DNA of 64,000 nt from Scatosoma sp002474405 (GTDB lineage: Bacteria; Bacillota; Clostridia; Christensenellales; Borkfalkiaceae), in assembly GCA_937892545.1 (NCBI GenBank), contig CALAFO010000017.1, forward strand, positions 1 through 64,000, in the 5' to 3' direction. A program made the translations under genes and the position numbers. Shown here piece by piece: positions 50,090-58,526 of this stretch. Under the pieces are notes generated by a model, which searched no databases, was not told where the DNA came from, and saw only the letters and a list, made by a program, of their open reading frames with translations. Numbering within the stretch: the stretch's first letter is position 1; each line of letters starts with the position of its first letter.

Positions 50090-52267
50090 TTAAACCGCCG
50101 TTAAATGATATTCTATCGCCGAAAAATCTTCTTTCGGGATGTCGAGAAGAAGCCCGATGGTTCTGAGCGCTTTGCCGCTTGCCACCGCCCCGGTTTCTTC
50201 GATTTTATAAAACGTTTCGTCGTTCAGCCCGTCGATTTTCAGGCGCTTCTGAAGTTCGTTCGCTTCAACGGTGCCGAAAAGTCCGCTGACCCGTGCTTTC
50301 TTTTTGCCCGGCAACACCTGCGCGATTGCCCAGAGTTCGCGTTCTTTGCCGCCGTTCAGGCGATACAGCTCGCCGCGGAGAACGAATTCTTCGTCTTTAC
50401 GGTAACGGCGTATCTGTTTTTTGATTTCGGCGCTCTGTTCCGTCGTAAGAGCGCATACGTCGAATTCGTAACCGAACACGCCCACAGAAGCCACGACGTA
50501 GCGGGATTCCGCGGAAACGCTACGGTGCGTAAGGTGATTCGGGCACACCGAAAAATGCGCGGAAATGCAGGCGTACGGATAGGCGAACGACGTGCCGTGC
50601 TGAATTGCCGTGCGACCGTAAGCGTCGGTGTTGTCGCTCGTCCAGATTTGCGGGAAGTAATACAGCATGCCCGCATCGAATCTGCCGCCTCCGCCGCTGC
50701 AGCCTTCCATGAGCAGATCGGGGAAGCGATCGATCAGCCGCTGCGCGAGACGATACACGCCGAGGATGTACCGATGCGCCGTTTCGCCGCGGCGCCATGC
50801 GGGAAGATACGCCGAATATCTGTCCGCAAGGTATCTGTTCATATCCCATTTGACGAAAGTTACGCCGTTTTCTTCGATGATGCGGCTCATTTTTTCGTAA
50901 ATGTAATCCACCACGTTCGGGTTGCAGAAATCGAGCAGAAGCTGACTTCTGCCGCGCACCACGCCGCCCGCGGGATATTTCAGGCACCATTCGGGATGCT
51001 CGGCGTAAAGGCGGGTGTTTTCGTTGACCATTTCCGGTTCGAACCACAAGCCGAAGCCGATGTTTCTTGCCCGGCAACGTTCCGCCACCGCTTTCAAGCC
51101 GCCCGGAAGTTTTTTTGCGTCCGTTTCCCAGTCGCCGAGTCCGCCGCAATCGTCGTTGCGGTTTTCGAACCAGCCGTCGTCCAGCACGAACGTATCGGCG
51201 CCGAGCTCCGCCGTTTTATCGATGAGCGAAAAAAGCTTTTCGGAATCGAAATCGAAATACGTGGCTTCCCAGTTGTTTACCACGACGGGGCGCCGCGCGT
51301 ACGCGAATTTTTCGCGCAGCAGGTATTTTTGGTACAGCGAATGGAACGTACGCGACATGCCGCCCGTACCCGAAGCCGAATAAACAAGCACCGCTTCCGG
51401 CGAAATAAACGTTTCGCCGCCGTCCAGCACCCATTCGAAACCCGTTTCGTTGATGCCGCCCTGCACCCTGAGCATGCCGTAGTGGGATACTTCCGCCGAA
51501 AAAGAAAACTCTCCGCTGTACACCAGCGCGAAGCCGTATGCTTCGCCGTTCGTTTCCGTGGTTTCCTTTCTTCTGAGCGCGAAAAACGGATTGAGATAAT
51601 GCGAGGACGTGCCCCTGAGCCCCGAAGAAATCTGCGTTACGCCCGGCGGGCATGCCGCCCATACGGGCGTGCGTTCGGCACACGGTCTGCCGTACAGGCG
51701 CAGACTTTCGAAGTCGCTTTCCGGCATATCCAGACTGAACGAATACAAGCGTCTGATTACGACGGGCACATCCCCCTCGTTGATCAGCTCCGCGCGCCTG
51801 ACGACGGCGTTTTCGTCGTCGTACGCGGTGTAATACAAATTCAGCGCGAGCGAATGTTCCGCATCGTAAAGGGTAACTTTCAACGTGCTTCCGCCGCGGA
51901 GATGAGGCAAGCCGCAAGGTGCGATTTTTTTGGCGGAAATTTCGTGCGAACGATACCTGAAATCCGTACGGGTGCAGCCTTCCGCCGTTTTAATCAGCAG
52001 CATCGGCATGCGATTATCGCCGAGCTCCGCAACGGGACATTCGTTCAGGACGGTATCGAGGCTGGCGGTGCGGTTTTTCGCGTCGCCGAAATTGCCGGAA
52101 AAGCCCCTGTCCTCATCGCGGAAAGCGAACGACAGCGTTTCGCGCTCGTCCAGCTTTTCGCCGAAATACAGATGCCGCAGAAAGCCGTACTCGTCCACGC
52201 GGAAAGCATAGCCCGCCGAAGCGCACGTCAATCTGAATATTTTGTTGTCTGCGTTATAAGAAATCAT
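50090..52267 (-). CDS. Alpha-galactosidase, GH36
   Basis: 725 aa, full-length GH36 without signal peptide. The nucleophile Asp475 is in FVKWDMNRYL and the acid/base Asp545 in IWTSDNTDA; CSGGGGRFDAGMLYYFPQ is the family signature between them. ADTFVLDDGWFENRNDD starts the catalytic barrel. It releases terminal alpha-galactose from melibiose, raffinose or galactomannan. First gene of the operon, divergent from the AraC gene. The start has no clear ribosome site, only a short AGG. Confidence 0.95.
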   Translation of the reverse strand: MISYNADNKIFRLTCASAGYAFRVDEYGFLRHLYFGEKLDERETLSFAFRDEDRGFSGNFGDAKNRTASLDTVLNECPVAELGDNRMPMLLIKTAEGCTRTDFRYRSHEISAKKIAPCGLPHLRGGSTLKVTLYDAEHSLALNLYYTAYDDENAVVRRAELINEGDVPVVIRRLYSFSLDMPESDFESLRLYGRPCAERTPVWAACPPGVTQISSGLRGTSSHYLNPFFALRRKETTETNGEAYGFALVYSGEFSFSAEVSHYGMLRVQGGINETGFEWVLDGGETFISPEAVLVYSASGTGGMSRTFHSLYQKYLLREKFAYARRPVVVNNWEATYFDFDSEKLFSLIDKTAELGADTFVLDDGWFENRNDDCGGLGDWETDAKKLPGGLKAVAERCRARNIGFGLWFEPEMVNENTRLYAEHPEWCLKYPAGGVVRGRSQLLLDFCNPNVVDYIYEKMSRIIEENGVTFVKWDMNRYLADRYSAYLPAWRRGETAHRYILGVYRLAQRLIDRFPDLLMEGCSGGGGRFDAGMLYYFPQIWTSDNTDAYGRTAIQHGTSFAYPYACISAHFSVCPNHLTHRSVSAESRYVVASVGVFGYEFDVCALTTEQSAEIKKQIRRYRKDEEFVLRGELYRLNGGKERELWAIAQVLPGKKKARVSGLFGTVEANELQKRLKIDGLNDETFYKIEETGAVASGKALRTIGLLLDIPKEDFSAIEYHLTAV

Positions 52268-52332
52268 AATACAATACCTGATTCACACGTTTGAAAAGAT
52301 TAGGCATAACCGTGCGCGGCGCCGCGTTTTTC

Positions 52333-52361
52333 TTGACAAAAATCAACATAAAGTTTATAAT
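52333..52361 (+). promoter_or_regulatory. Promoter of the GH36-linked AraC gene
   Basis: Perfect TTGACA (52333-52338), 17 bp, perfect TATAAT (52356-52361). The transcript leader is about 45 nt, with a GGGGAGG ribosome site. Confidence 0.88.
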
Positions 52362-52414
52362 ACCAAGTGAGAACGCCGCAGGCGGGAAAAGCTGCCGGGG
52401 AGGAATGAAGAGCC

Positions 52415-53335
52415 ATGAACGAAGAAAAATCGTCGCCCGTTTATAAAAACGGTTACAAAAAAGAAACCATCGACAATACGGAAGAGAAAAAGGCGGCGGG
52501 AAACGTTGGAAATATTACCGTTTTCAATAATTTTTACAACGATTCCGACATCTTCGTAATCAATTCCGGATACCAGAAGAAAGCGCAGCATTCGTTCGGT
52601 CCGCACGCGAACAATTATCACGTGCTGCAATTCATCATCGACGGCGAAGGCGTTTTGCAGATAGGCAACCGCGAATGGAAACTTACGCGGAACACCTTGT
52701 TTTACCTGCCCGCAAACACGATGTGCAAATACAGCGCCGACAAGAAATTTCCCTATGAATACTACTGGATTTCTTTTGTGGGAAAAGCCTCCGACGAAAT
52801 CCTTTCAAATTGCGGATTAAATAAAGAAAATCCCGTTTGCGTATTTAAAGATTCCGTTCTGAAAAAAGCGTTTATCAGCGTGTTTCAGAACCTCTATTCG
52901 GATAAACGCGATTGCTCGTACAAAATTTTATCCGAAATGTACTTCATTTTCGATTACGTTATACAAAATTCCGAGCTGAAAAGCAAACACGCTACTTATC
53001 CGCCCTTTATTACGAACGCCATCGCGTTCATGAACGAAAATTATAAGTACGGACTGACCGTTGCGGAAGTTTGCGAACATCTCTTTATAAATACGTCTTA
53101 TTTTTCCGAACTGTTCAAGAAAAACACGGGGATGTCGCCCTCGGCGTATCTGATCGGACTGAGAATGTCGAACGCGGCGATTCTGCTGAAAACGACCGAC
53201 AGTTCCGTATCCGACGTTGCCGCAGGCGTGGGCATGATGCCGCTTGCGTTTACGGCGGCGTTCAAACGATATTACGGGCTGACTCCGAGCGAATACCGAA
53301 GCCGCAAAAAACAAAAACTGATGAATATCGATTAA
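52415..53335 (+). CDS. AraC-family transcriptional regulator (GH36-linked)
   Basis: 306 aa. A polar N-terminal extension of about 35 residues precedes the cupin domain (YHVLQFIIDGEGVLQIGNRE, then NTLFYLPANTMCKYSA). The C-terminal paired HTH is TVAEVCEHLFINTSYFSEL and then MPLAFTAAFKRYYGLTPSEY. It is divergent from the GH36 operon, whose control is the simple inference; it may also act on the ABC operon at 53-64 kb. It is followed by a strong terminator. Confidence 0.88.
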   Translation: MNEEKSSPVYKNGYKKETIDNTEEKKAAGNVGNITVFNNFYNDSDIFVINSGYQKKAQHSFGPHANNYHVLQFIIDGEGVLQIGNREWKLTRNTLFYLPANTMCKYSADKKFPYEYYWISFVGKASDEILSNCGLNKENPVCVFKDSVLKKAFISVFQNLYSDKRDCSYKILSEMYFIFDYVIQNSELKSKHATYPPFITNAIAFMNENYKYGLTVAEVCEHLFINTSYFSELFKKNTGMSPSAYLIGLRMSNAAILLKTTDSSVSDVAAGVGMMPLAFTAAFKRYYGLTPSEYRSRKKQKLMNID

Positions 53336-53352
53336 ATCCGCCCCGCCGTTCC

Positions 53353-53381
53353 GCCGCGCTTCCGTGCGCGGCGCTTTTTTT
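53353..53381 (+). terminator. Terminator of the AraC gene
   Basis: GCCGCGC (53353-53359) and GCGCGGC (53366-53372), then seven Ts (53375-53381). Confidence 0.85.
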
Positions 53382-53411
53382 GCCTGCAACCTGCTTTTGC
53401 GGATTGCAGGC
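53382..53411. repeat. Palindrome GCCTGCAA/TTGCAGGC
   Basis: GCCTGCAA (53382-53389) and TTGCAGGC (53404-53411). The same arms occur inside the stem at 47956-47983. No T run follows on either strand. Confidence 0.5.
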
Positions 53412-53423
53412 AAACGCTTTACA

Positions 53424-56400
53424 TTAACTGTTTGCGGACGAAACCGTGTACCTGATATCGGAGAAACGAATGGCGGAAGTGTTGTTCCAGCTTGCCACGC
53501 CCGCTTTGAAGCCCGTTTCCGCAGGCTGAATGCCGAACGCGCCCTCAGCGGTTACGGTTGCAAGCAACGTTCCGTTGCACCGGAAGCTGAACGATCCGTC
53601 GGCGTATTCCAGTTTCAGAACGGTGCCGCCCTCTTGCAGAAGCATATCGGTACCCTTATAAATCTCTTTATTCGTCTCGGTGCTCCACTGGTAGTTGCAG
53701 TTTAACTGCACTGTGCCGTAAGAAACATAGAACTGAATGGAACCGTTGGCGCCCACCACGGTGAAGCCCGCGGATACCGCCGTATCGGGATAAGTTACCC
53801 GTGTTTCGATAGAGAAGGCGTTGCCGCTTTCGCCGAATACCGCGTAAGCGCCGCTCCAGTCGCCACGGCTGACCGTTTCGATGGAACCGTCCGTATTGCG
53901 GACAGCTTTATAAATCGTATCCATTGCTACGTACGCGCCCATTTTTTCGGCGATTTCCGCCGCGTCGAACGTTACGGCATAATTCGTGAAGCGCACTTTG
54001 TTCGCTTCGTTGTTCCACGTTGCAACGCCCACTTTCAGCCCGCCCGCCGACTGAATGGAGTATGCCTCCGCATCGGTGAAAGATCTGATTTCAAAGCCCT
54101 CGTAATACAGATGGAACACGCCGTTGTTATGCGCAAGAGCGATTTTCTTGGTGTGCGGGGATACGAAATTGAAATAAGGCGCGCCCGTGTAGATGGTTTT
54201 GCTTGCGCCCTCCGACCACTGATAGCCGCTGTTTACGACGATCGAATTGTACGTGAAGTATACCTGAACGGTTACTCCGTTGCTGCCTGCCACCGTGAAG
54301 CCGACGGATTCGTTTTCGCTTAAAGCGTCGAACGACGTTTCGAAGAAGAAGTTTTCGCCGCTGTCTTTCAGTACGGCGTACGCGCCGCGCCAGCCGCCGA
54401 TGGAGGTTTCGATACCGCCGTTTTTCAGTTCCGCATGGAACGAGGAAGATACTTTTACGGCAGCGTTTACGTTTGTGCGGATTTCGTCTTCGCGGAACGT
54501 TACCGAATAATCGGTGAACGTCGCCTGCGCGCTGTTCCAGTTGGCAACGCCTACACGGAAGCCGTTTTCGCCCGCCTGCATGCCGTACGTTTCCGCCTCG
54601 TCATCCGCAAACGAATACACTTCGAAGCCCTCGTAATAGATACGGAACACGCCGTCGATATGCGAAACGCCGAGACGGAAACCGTCGGTAAGGAACAAGA
54701 AGCTGCCCTCGGCAATCGAATATACGGTAGTGCTTGCGCCGGTAGCCCACTGATAATTTGCGTTGACGACGATATTCCAGTAAGTTACGTAAATCTGAAT
54801 GCTGGCGTCGTCCTTACCCATAACGGTGAAGCCGGCGCTGGTTCCCGCATCGGAAGAAGTAATCGTGGTTTCCGCATAGAAGTTGTTGCCGCTGCCGTCA
54901 AGAAGCGCATACGCGCCGCGCCAGCCGTCGATGGAAGTTTCGATGCTTCCGTTGTTTTTATTGTACTTCGCATACGCAAGCGCGGAAGTTTTTACGCTTG
55001 CATCGATTTTTGCCTGCACTTCGGCGGAATCGAACGTATATCCGTAATTATTGAACACCGCTTTCACGGAGTTGTTCCAGCTGGCGACACCTACGCTGAA
55101 GCCGTCGCCTGCCTGCATGCCGTACGCTTCTTCATCGGTAACGGAGCAGACTTCGAAACCTTCGTAGAAGATGCGGAACACGCCGTCTTTATGCGCGAAC
55201 GCGACGGTTACGCCGCCCGTTTTCAACAGACGAAGATCGGCGATAGGTCTTTCGAGACTGAACACGGTTTTGGTGGACGCATTCGCTTCCCACGCGTGAT
55301 TCGCATTGAAAACGATGTTCCAGAACGTGAGGTAGAACTGAACGCTTGCGCCGCCCGAAGCTTTTGCCGTAAGCCCTACCGACGTAGTGAGATCGGCGGA
55401 AGAAACGAACGTTTCCATGTAGAAATCTGTGCCGCCGTTGCCGAGGTACGCCCATGCGCCCGACCAGCCGCTTGCGGTGGTTTCGATTCTGTTATCGGCG
55501 TAACGTCTTGCATTGCGGGAATCGCTCCAGGGCGTATCGTATACCACGAAATCGGCGCTGACGTTGCAGGTGCTGCCGAGATAGGAGAACGAAGCCGAAA
55601 CTTCGAGATTGCCGTATTTTTTCAGGACGAGTTTGCCGTCTTCGAACGCGGCGATTTCCGCATCGTTCGCAGACCATTCGATGCCTTCCGTAACGTTGCC
55701 GTAAGGCGTGCCGATGACGGGAACGACTTTATCGCCCGCGCGAAGTTCGGGTTCGGCAAGGAGCGCCGCCGAAACGCCGTCGAATTTCGCCTGCGCTTCG
55801 TTGCCCGTAAGAAGAGTTACTTCGTTGAACTGCGCCGAATGATTGAATCTCCACTGCGCCAGCCCTACGAGAAGTTCGTCGGCGGAACCGAATAAGCCCG
55901 CCTGATTGCCCTTGCCCGTAATTTCCGCAGTTTTTACGGTGGCAAGATACGTGCCGTTGAGATAAAATACGAAGTTGCCGTTCGAATAGAAGAGTTCGAG
56001 AAGATTTTCGTCGCCGTTGGTTGCCGCAAACGCATCCGACGTAACCTCTCTGGTGCTCTGCCCCGCTTCCCACGCGTACGAATTGTTCTGCGTTAAAATA
56101 CGGTTGCTGCCGTTGCCGCCGATATAGAACTGGGCGTTCTTCGTGCCGTCTTTTACATCCGCAAAGGTAAAGCCGGCGCTGATATCGGTATCCAGCCCGT
56201 CCGCAAAGTTTCTGATTTTCGCGGAATAGTAGAAGATATCGGAAAGAGATACCGTTTCAAGACGGTAGATGTATGCCGCGGTTTCCGAGCTCCACTGATC
56301 GGTGAAGTCTACGGTGTACGAGGAATTTCTCGCGCGGACGTTCTGCGTGTTGGTTACGGTGTTGAACACGGCGTCTTTGCTGGCGCGTTCCGTAATCATC

Positions 56401-57161
56401 GTCTGGTTATCGAACGATAAAAAGTCCTGTTTCGTGAGCGAGCGACGGAAAGCTTTGCCGTTCGCATCGAAGAAATAGAAGTCCGTCTGCGTATCCGGCG
56501 TAAGCGCGAATACGGAAAAATCGGTAATTTCGGCGTTGTTCGCGTCAAGAACCTTGCCCGCCTGCTTATAAACGTAATACTGCGACGTGGTGCCGTCCGC
56601 TCTGGTTACGGCGATACGGTTGGTTTCGAACGCGTAGTATACTTTAAGAACAAGCCCTTCGGCGGCTTTGCCCGCAAGAACGCTCTTTTCGGAATCGATT
56701 ACGTAGCCCGTTTTTTCCGCGGGAGTGATTTTCACCTGCGAGCCGAACGGCGCTTCGGCGCTTTCGGTTTTATCGGCGGCAAACGTGAAATCGTTCTGCT
56801 GCACGTAATATTCCACGGTATACGCCACGGGATCGCCTTCCGATACCGTAACGGGAATGGTTTTTTCGTACGTCTGCCCGTCCGCTTCGGCTTTTACGGT
56901 AACGTTGCAGTTGCCCTGCGTTACGCCCGTGATCACGCCGCCGTCTACGGTGGCTATTTCCGTTTTATCGGAGCTCCATTCGTAAGAAGAAGCCCCTTCC
57001 AGCGTTGCCGTAACGGTGATAGAAGCGCCCGCTTTTACCGTTACGCTTTCGCTGCTGACTGTGAGCTCTTTTTCTTCTTTGCCGCAAGCGACAAAGGCGA
57101 ACAGCGACAGAATCGCCGTTAAGATAAGAGCCGCGATACTCGTTTTTCTCGTCTTTCTCAT
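53424..57161 (-). CDS. 1245-aa repeat lipoprotein (Ig-like, MucBP-like and LamG-like repeats)
   Basis: A lipoprotein signal ends FAFVAC. A BIG2-like domain follows (DGGVITGVTQGNCNVTVK), then a short MucBP/InlB-like unit (AYTVEYYVQQNDFTF). Residues about 270-450 hold a first LamG-like fold. From about 570 to the end there are four tandem units of about 165 aa, each starting with an I-E-T-S-x-G-W-R/S-G-A-Y/W-A phrase, and containing a GVFRIFYEGFEV-type strand (less conserved in the last unit) and a closing V-G-V-A-x-W-N. They look like concanavalin-type sugar-binding modules. No catalytic residues are seen. Last gene of the ABC/GH43 operon, so it may capture glycan for that system. Confidence 0.75.
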   Translation of the reverse strand: MRKTRKTSIAALILTAILSLFAFVACGKEEKELTVSSESVTVKAGASITVTATLEGASSYEWSSDKTEIATVDGGVITGVTQGNCNVTVKAEADGQTYEKTIPVTVSEGDPVAYTVEYYVQQNDFTFAADKTESAEAPFGSQVKITPAEKTGYVIDSEKSVLAGKAAEGLVLKVYYAFETNRIAVTRADGTTSQYYVYKQAGKVLDANNAEITDFSVFALTPDTQTDFYFFDANGKAFRRSLTKQDFLSFDNQTMITERASKDAVFNTVTNTQNVRARNSSYTVDFTDQWSSETAAYIYRLETVSLSDIFYYSAKIRNFADGLDTDISAGFTFADVKDGTKNAQFYIGGNGSNRILTQNNSYAWEAGQSTREVTSDAFAATNGDENLLELFYSNGNFVFYLNGTYLATVKTAEITGKGNQAGLFGSADELLVGLAQWRFNHSAQFNEVTLLTGNEAQAKFDGVSAALLAEPELRAGDKVVPVIGTPYGNVTEGIEWSANDAEIAAFEDGKLVLKKYGNLEVSASFSYLGSTCNVSADFVVYDTPWSDSRNARRYADNRIETTASGWSGAWAYLGNGGTDFYMETFVSSADLTTSVGLTAKASGGASVQFYLTFWNIVFNANHAWEANASTKTVFSLERPIADLRLLKTGGVTVAFAHKDGVFRIFYEGFEVCSVTDEEAYGMQAGDGFSVGVASWNNSVKAVFNNYGYTFDSAEVQAKIDASVKTSALAYAKYNKNNGSIETSIDGWRGAYALLDGSGNNFYAETTITSSDAGTSAGFTVMGKDDASIQIYVTYWNIVVNANYQWATGASTTVYSIAEGSFLFLTDGFRLGVSHIDGVFRIYYEGFEVYSFADDEAETYGMQAGENGFRVGVANWNSAQATFTDYSVTFREDEIRTNVNAAVKVSSSFHAELKNGGIETSIGGWRGAYAVLKDSGENFFFETSFDALSENESVGFTVAGSNGVTVQVYFTYNSIVVNSGYQWSEGASKTIYTGAPYFNFVSPHTKKIALAHNNGVFHLYYEGFEIRSFTDAEAYSIQSAGGLKVGVATWNNEANKVRFTNYAVTFDAAEIAEKMGAYVAMDTIYKAVRNTDGSIETVSRGDWSGAYAVFGESGNAFSIETRVTYPDTAVSAGFTVVGANGSIQFYVSYGTVQLNCNYQWSTETNKEIYKGTDMLLQEGGTVLKLEYADGSFSFRCNGTLLATVTAEGAFGIQPAETGFKAGVASWNNTSAIRFSDIRYTVSSANS

Positions 57162-57183
57162 ACATCCTCCATAAGATTATAAA

Positions 57184-58524
57184 TTATATTTTTACTCCGT
57201 ACTCTGCGGCAAGTACGTTAAGTTCGGCTTCCGTGGAAAAGGCGTCCGCGCGGTAGGCGGAATACACCGCGTCGGCGCACTGGGAATAAAATCCTACGTA
57301 ACAATCGGAAGTGAAATCGGTTAAATTCGCCGTGGAAACAAGCGCGCCGCGCACGTACAGGCTGATTTGCGCGCCCCGTTTCACGACGGTGAGTTTCACG
57401 GACGAAACGGGTTCGGCAAGGCGTTCGTCGAGCAGCTGAGAAATCGACCACGTGGCGGACGCGAGCGATTCCACGCGGATGCCGTTCATCGTGCCGTCGG
57501 CGCCGAGATATTTCCCGGTGATAAGCATGCCGTACACTTTCTGCGCCGTATCCATAATCATCAGCCCCGCTTTCGGATTATCGTCGCACGAGGCGAGAAC
57601 GCCTTTGAGCGATACTTCGGCGGTGGCGATGAAATTCGAAGCGTAAATGTTTTTAAAATAGATATATTGCCATTGCGCGCCCTTGCTTTCCACGATTCTT
57701 TCGCTTTCGCGGGAAACATCCCAGTTGGCGGACTTTGCAAAACCGCTCTTCTGATCGCCGACGATCGCGTTATCCGCGTCCGCCGATTCGTAACCGTCGA
57801 CGCCGAATCTGTAATACGCCGGCGTATAAATCCACGGGAATTGCAACAGGCGCATGACCGTTACGGTGGCGGAACCGGGAAGGAAGCCGCGGTATTCGGG
57901 AAGAATATTCACATAATCGGGAATTCCGCCCGATACGTCTACGTTCAGCTCGGTATACGGGATAAACACTTCGAACGAAGCGCCCGTAGTTTCGCCGCTG
58001 TTGATTACGCCGTCCACTTTCACGGCGCTTTCGCCGCGGAGCCCGGTGGCGAACACCACGTTGCCGTTCACGTCGATCATCAGCTGTTCGCGGATGACGG
58101 TGGGTTGCGCCTCGTTCTGATCGGCGCCCTTGTTCAGGCAGAAGAAATACAGTTCCCAGCCGGTGTTGTAATCGGGCGCGAAAGAGCCGAACGAATCGCT
58201 GTTTTTAATGTTGTTATCGTACGATCTGCCCGCGATGTACACGCCCGTTGCGGAGGGAAACGCGGTGATTTCGTGATGCGCGTAGAGATTTTCGGTATCT
58301 TCCGCGTAGCCGCAGGAATACCATTTTTTGCCCGCGTACTCCTCTTCGGAAATTTCTCCGTCGATTGTGATTGCTGCATCGGACACTTCGTCGGGATATG
58401 CGCCGAAAGCGCCTCTGTAATCGGGTTCGTACGTTTTTTCGGCGGGAAGCGGCTGCGCGCCGCCAGCCGAAAAGCTTATCAGACAGGACGTGAATAACGC
58501 CGCAAAAGCCATCTTCTTTTTCAT
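57184..58524 (-). CDS. Secreted CBM9-like carbohydrate-binding protein
   Basis: 446 aa from the ATG at 58524, with GGAGG seven bases upstream; the longer 58704 start is inside the GH43 gene. The signal peptide has no lipobox (LISFSAGGAQP). Residues about 45-240 match the CBM9 pattern for glycan end binding (DGEISEEEYAGKKWYSCGYA, and GTGWELYFF-like phrase NTGWELYFFCLNKG). The C-terminal 200 residues are LamG-like (GLMIMDTAQKVYGMLITG). No active-site residues stand out. It starts 2 bp after the GH43 stop, so translation is coupled. Confidence 0.72.
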   Translation of the reverse strand: MKKKMAFAALFTSCLISFSAGGAQPLPAEKTYEPDYRGAFGAYPDEVSDAAITIDGEISEEEYAGKKWYSCGYAEDTENLYAHHEITAFPSATGVYIAGRSYDNNIKNSDSFGSFAPDYNTGWELYFFCLNKGADQNEAQPTVIREQLMIDVNGNVVFATGLRGESAVKVDGVINSGETTGASFEVFIPYTELNVDVSGGIPDYVNILPEYRGFLPGSATVTVMRLLQFPWIYTPAYYRFGVDGYESADADNAIVGDQKSGFAKSANWDVSRESERIVESKGAQWQYIYFKNIYASNFIATAEVSLKGVLASCDDNPKAGLMIMDTAQKVYGMLITGKYLGADGTMNGIRVESLASATWSISQLLDERLAEPVSSVKLTVVKRGAQISLYVRGALVSTANLTDFTSDCYVGFYSQCADAVYSAYRADAFSTEAELNVLAAEYGVKI

Positions 58525-58526
58525 CT

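Noticed and set aside
50105..52294. 729-aa open frame on the plus strand
   Set aside because: Shadow of the GH36 gene, which has full catalytic motifs; the shadow is Arg/His/Phe-rich with no recognisable fold.
54435..55895. 486-aa open frame on the plus strand
   Set aside because: Antisense to the repeat lipoprotein; its internal similarity only reflects the repeats on the other strand.
57367..58497. 376-aa open frame on the plus strand
   Set aside because: Antisense to the CBM9-like gene; composition atypical for a protein.
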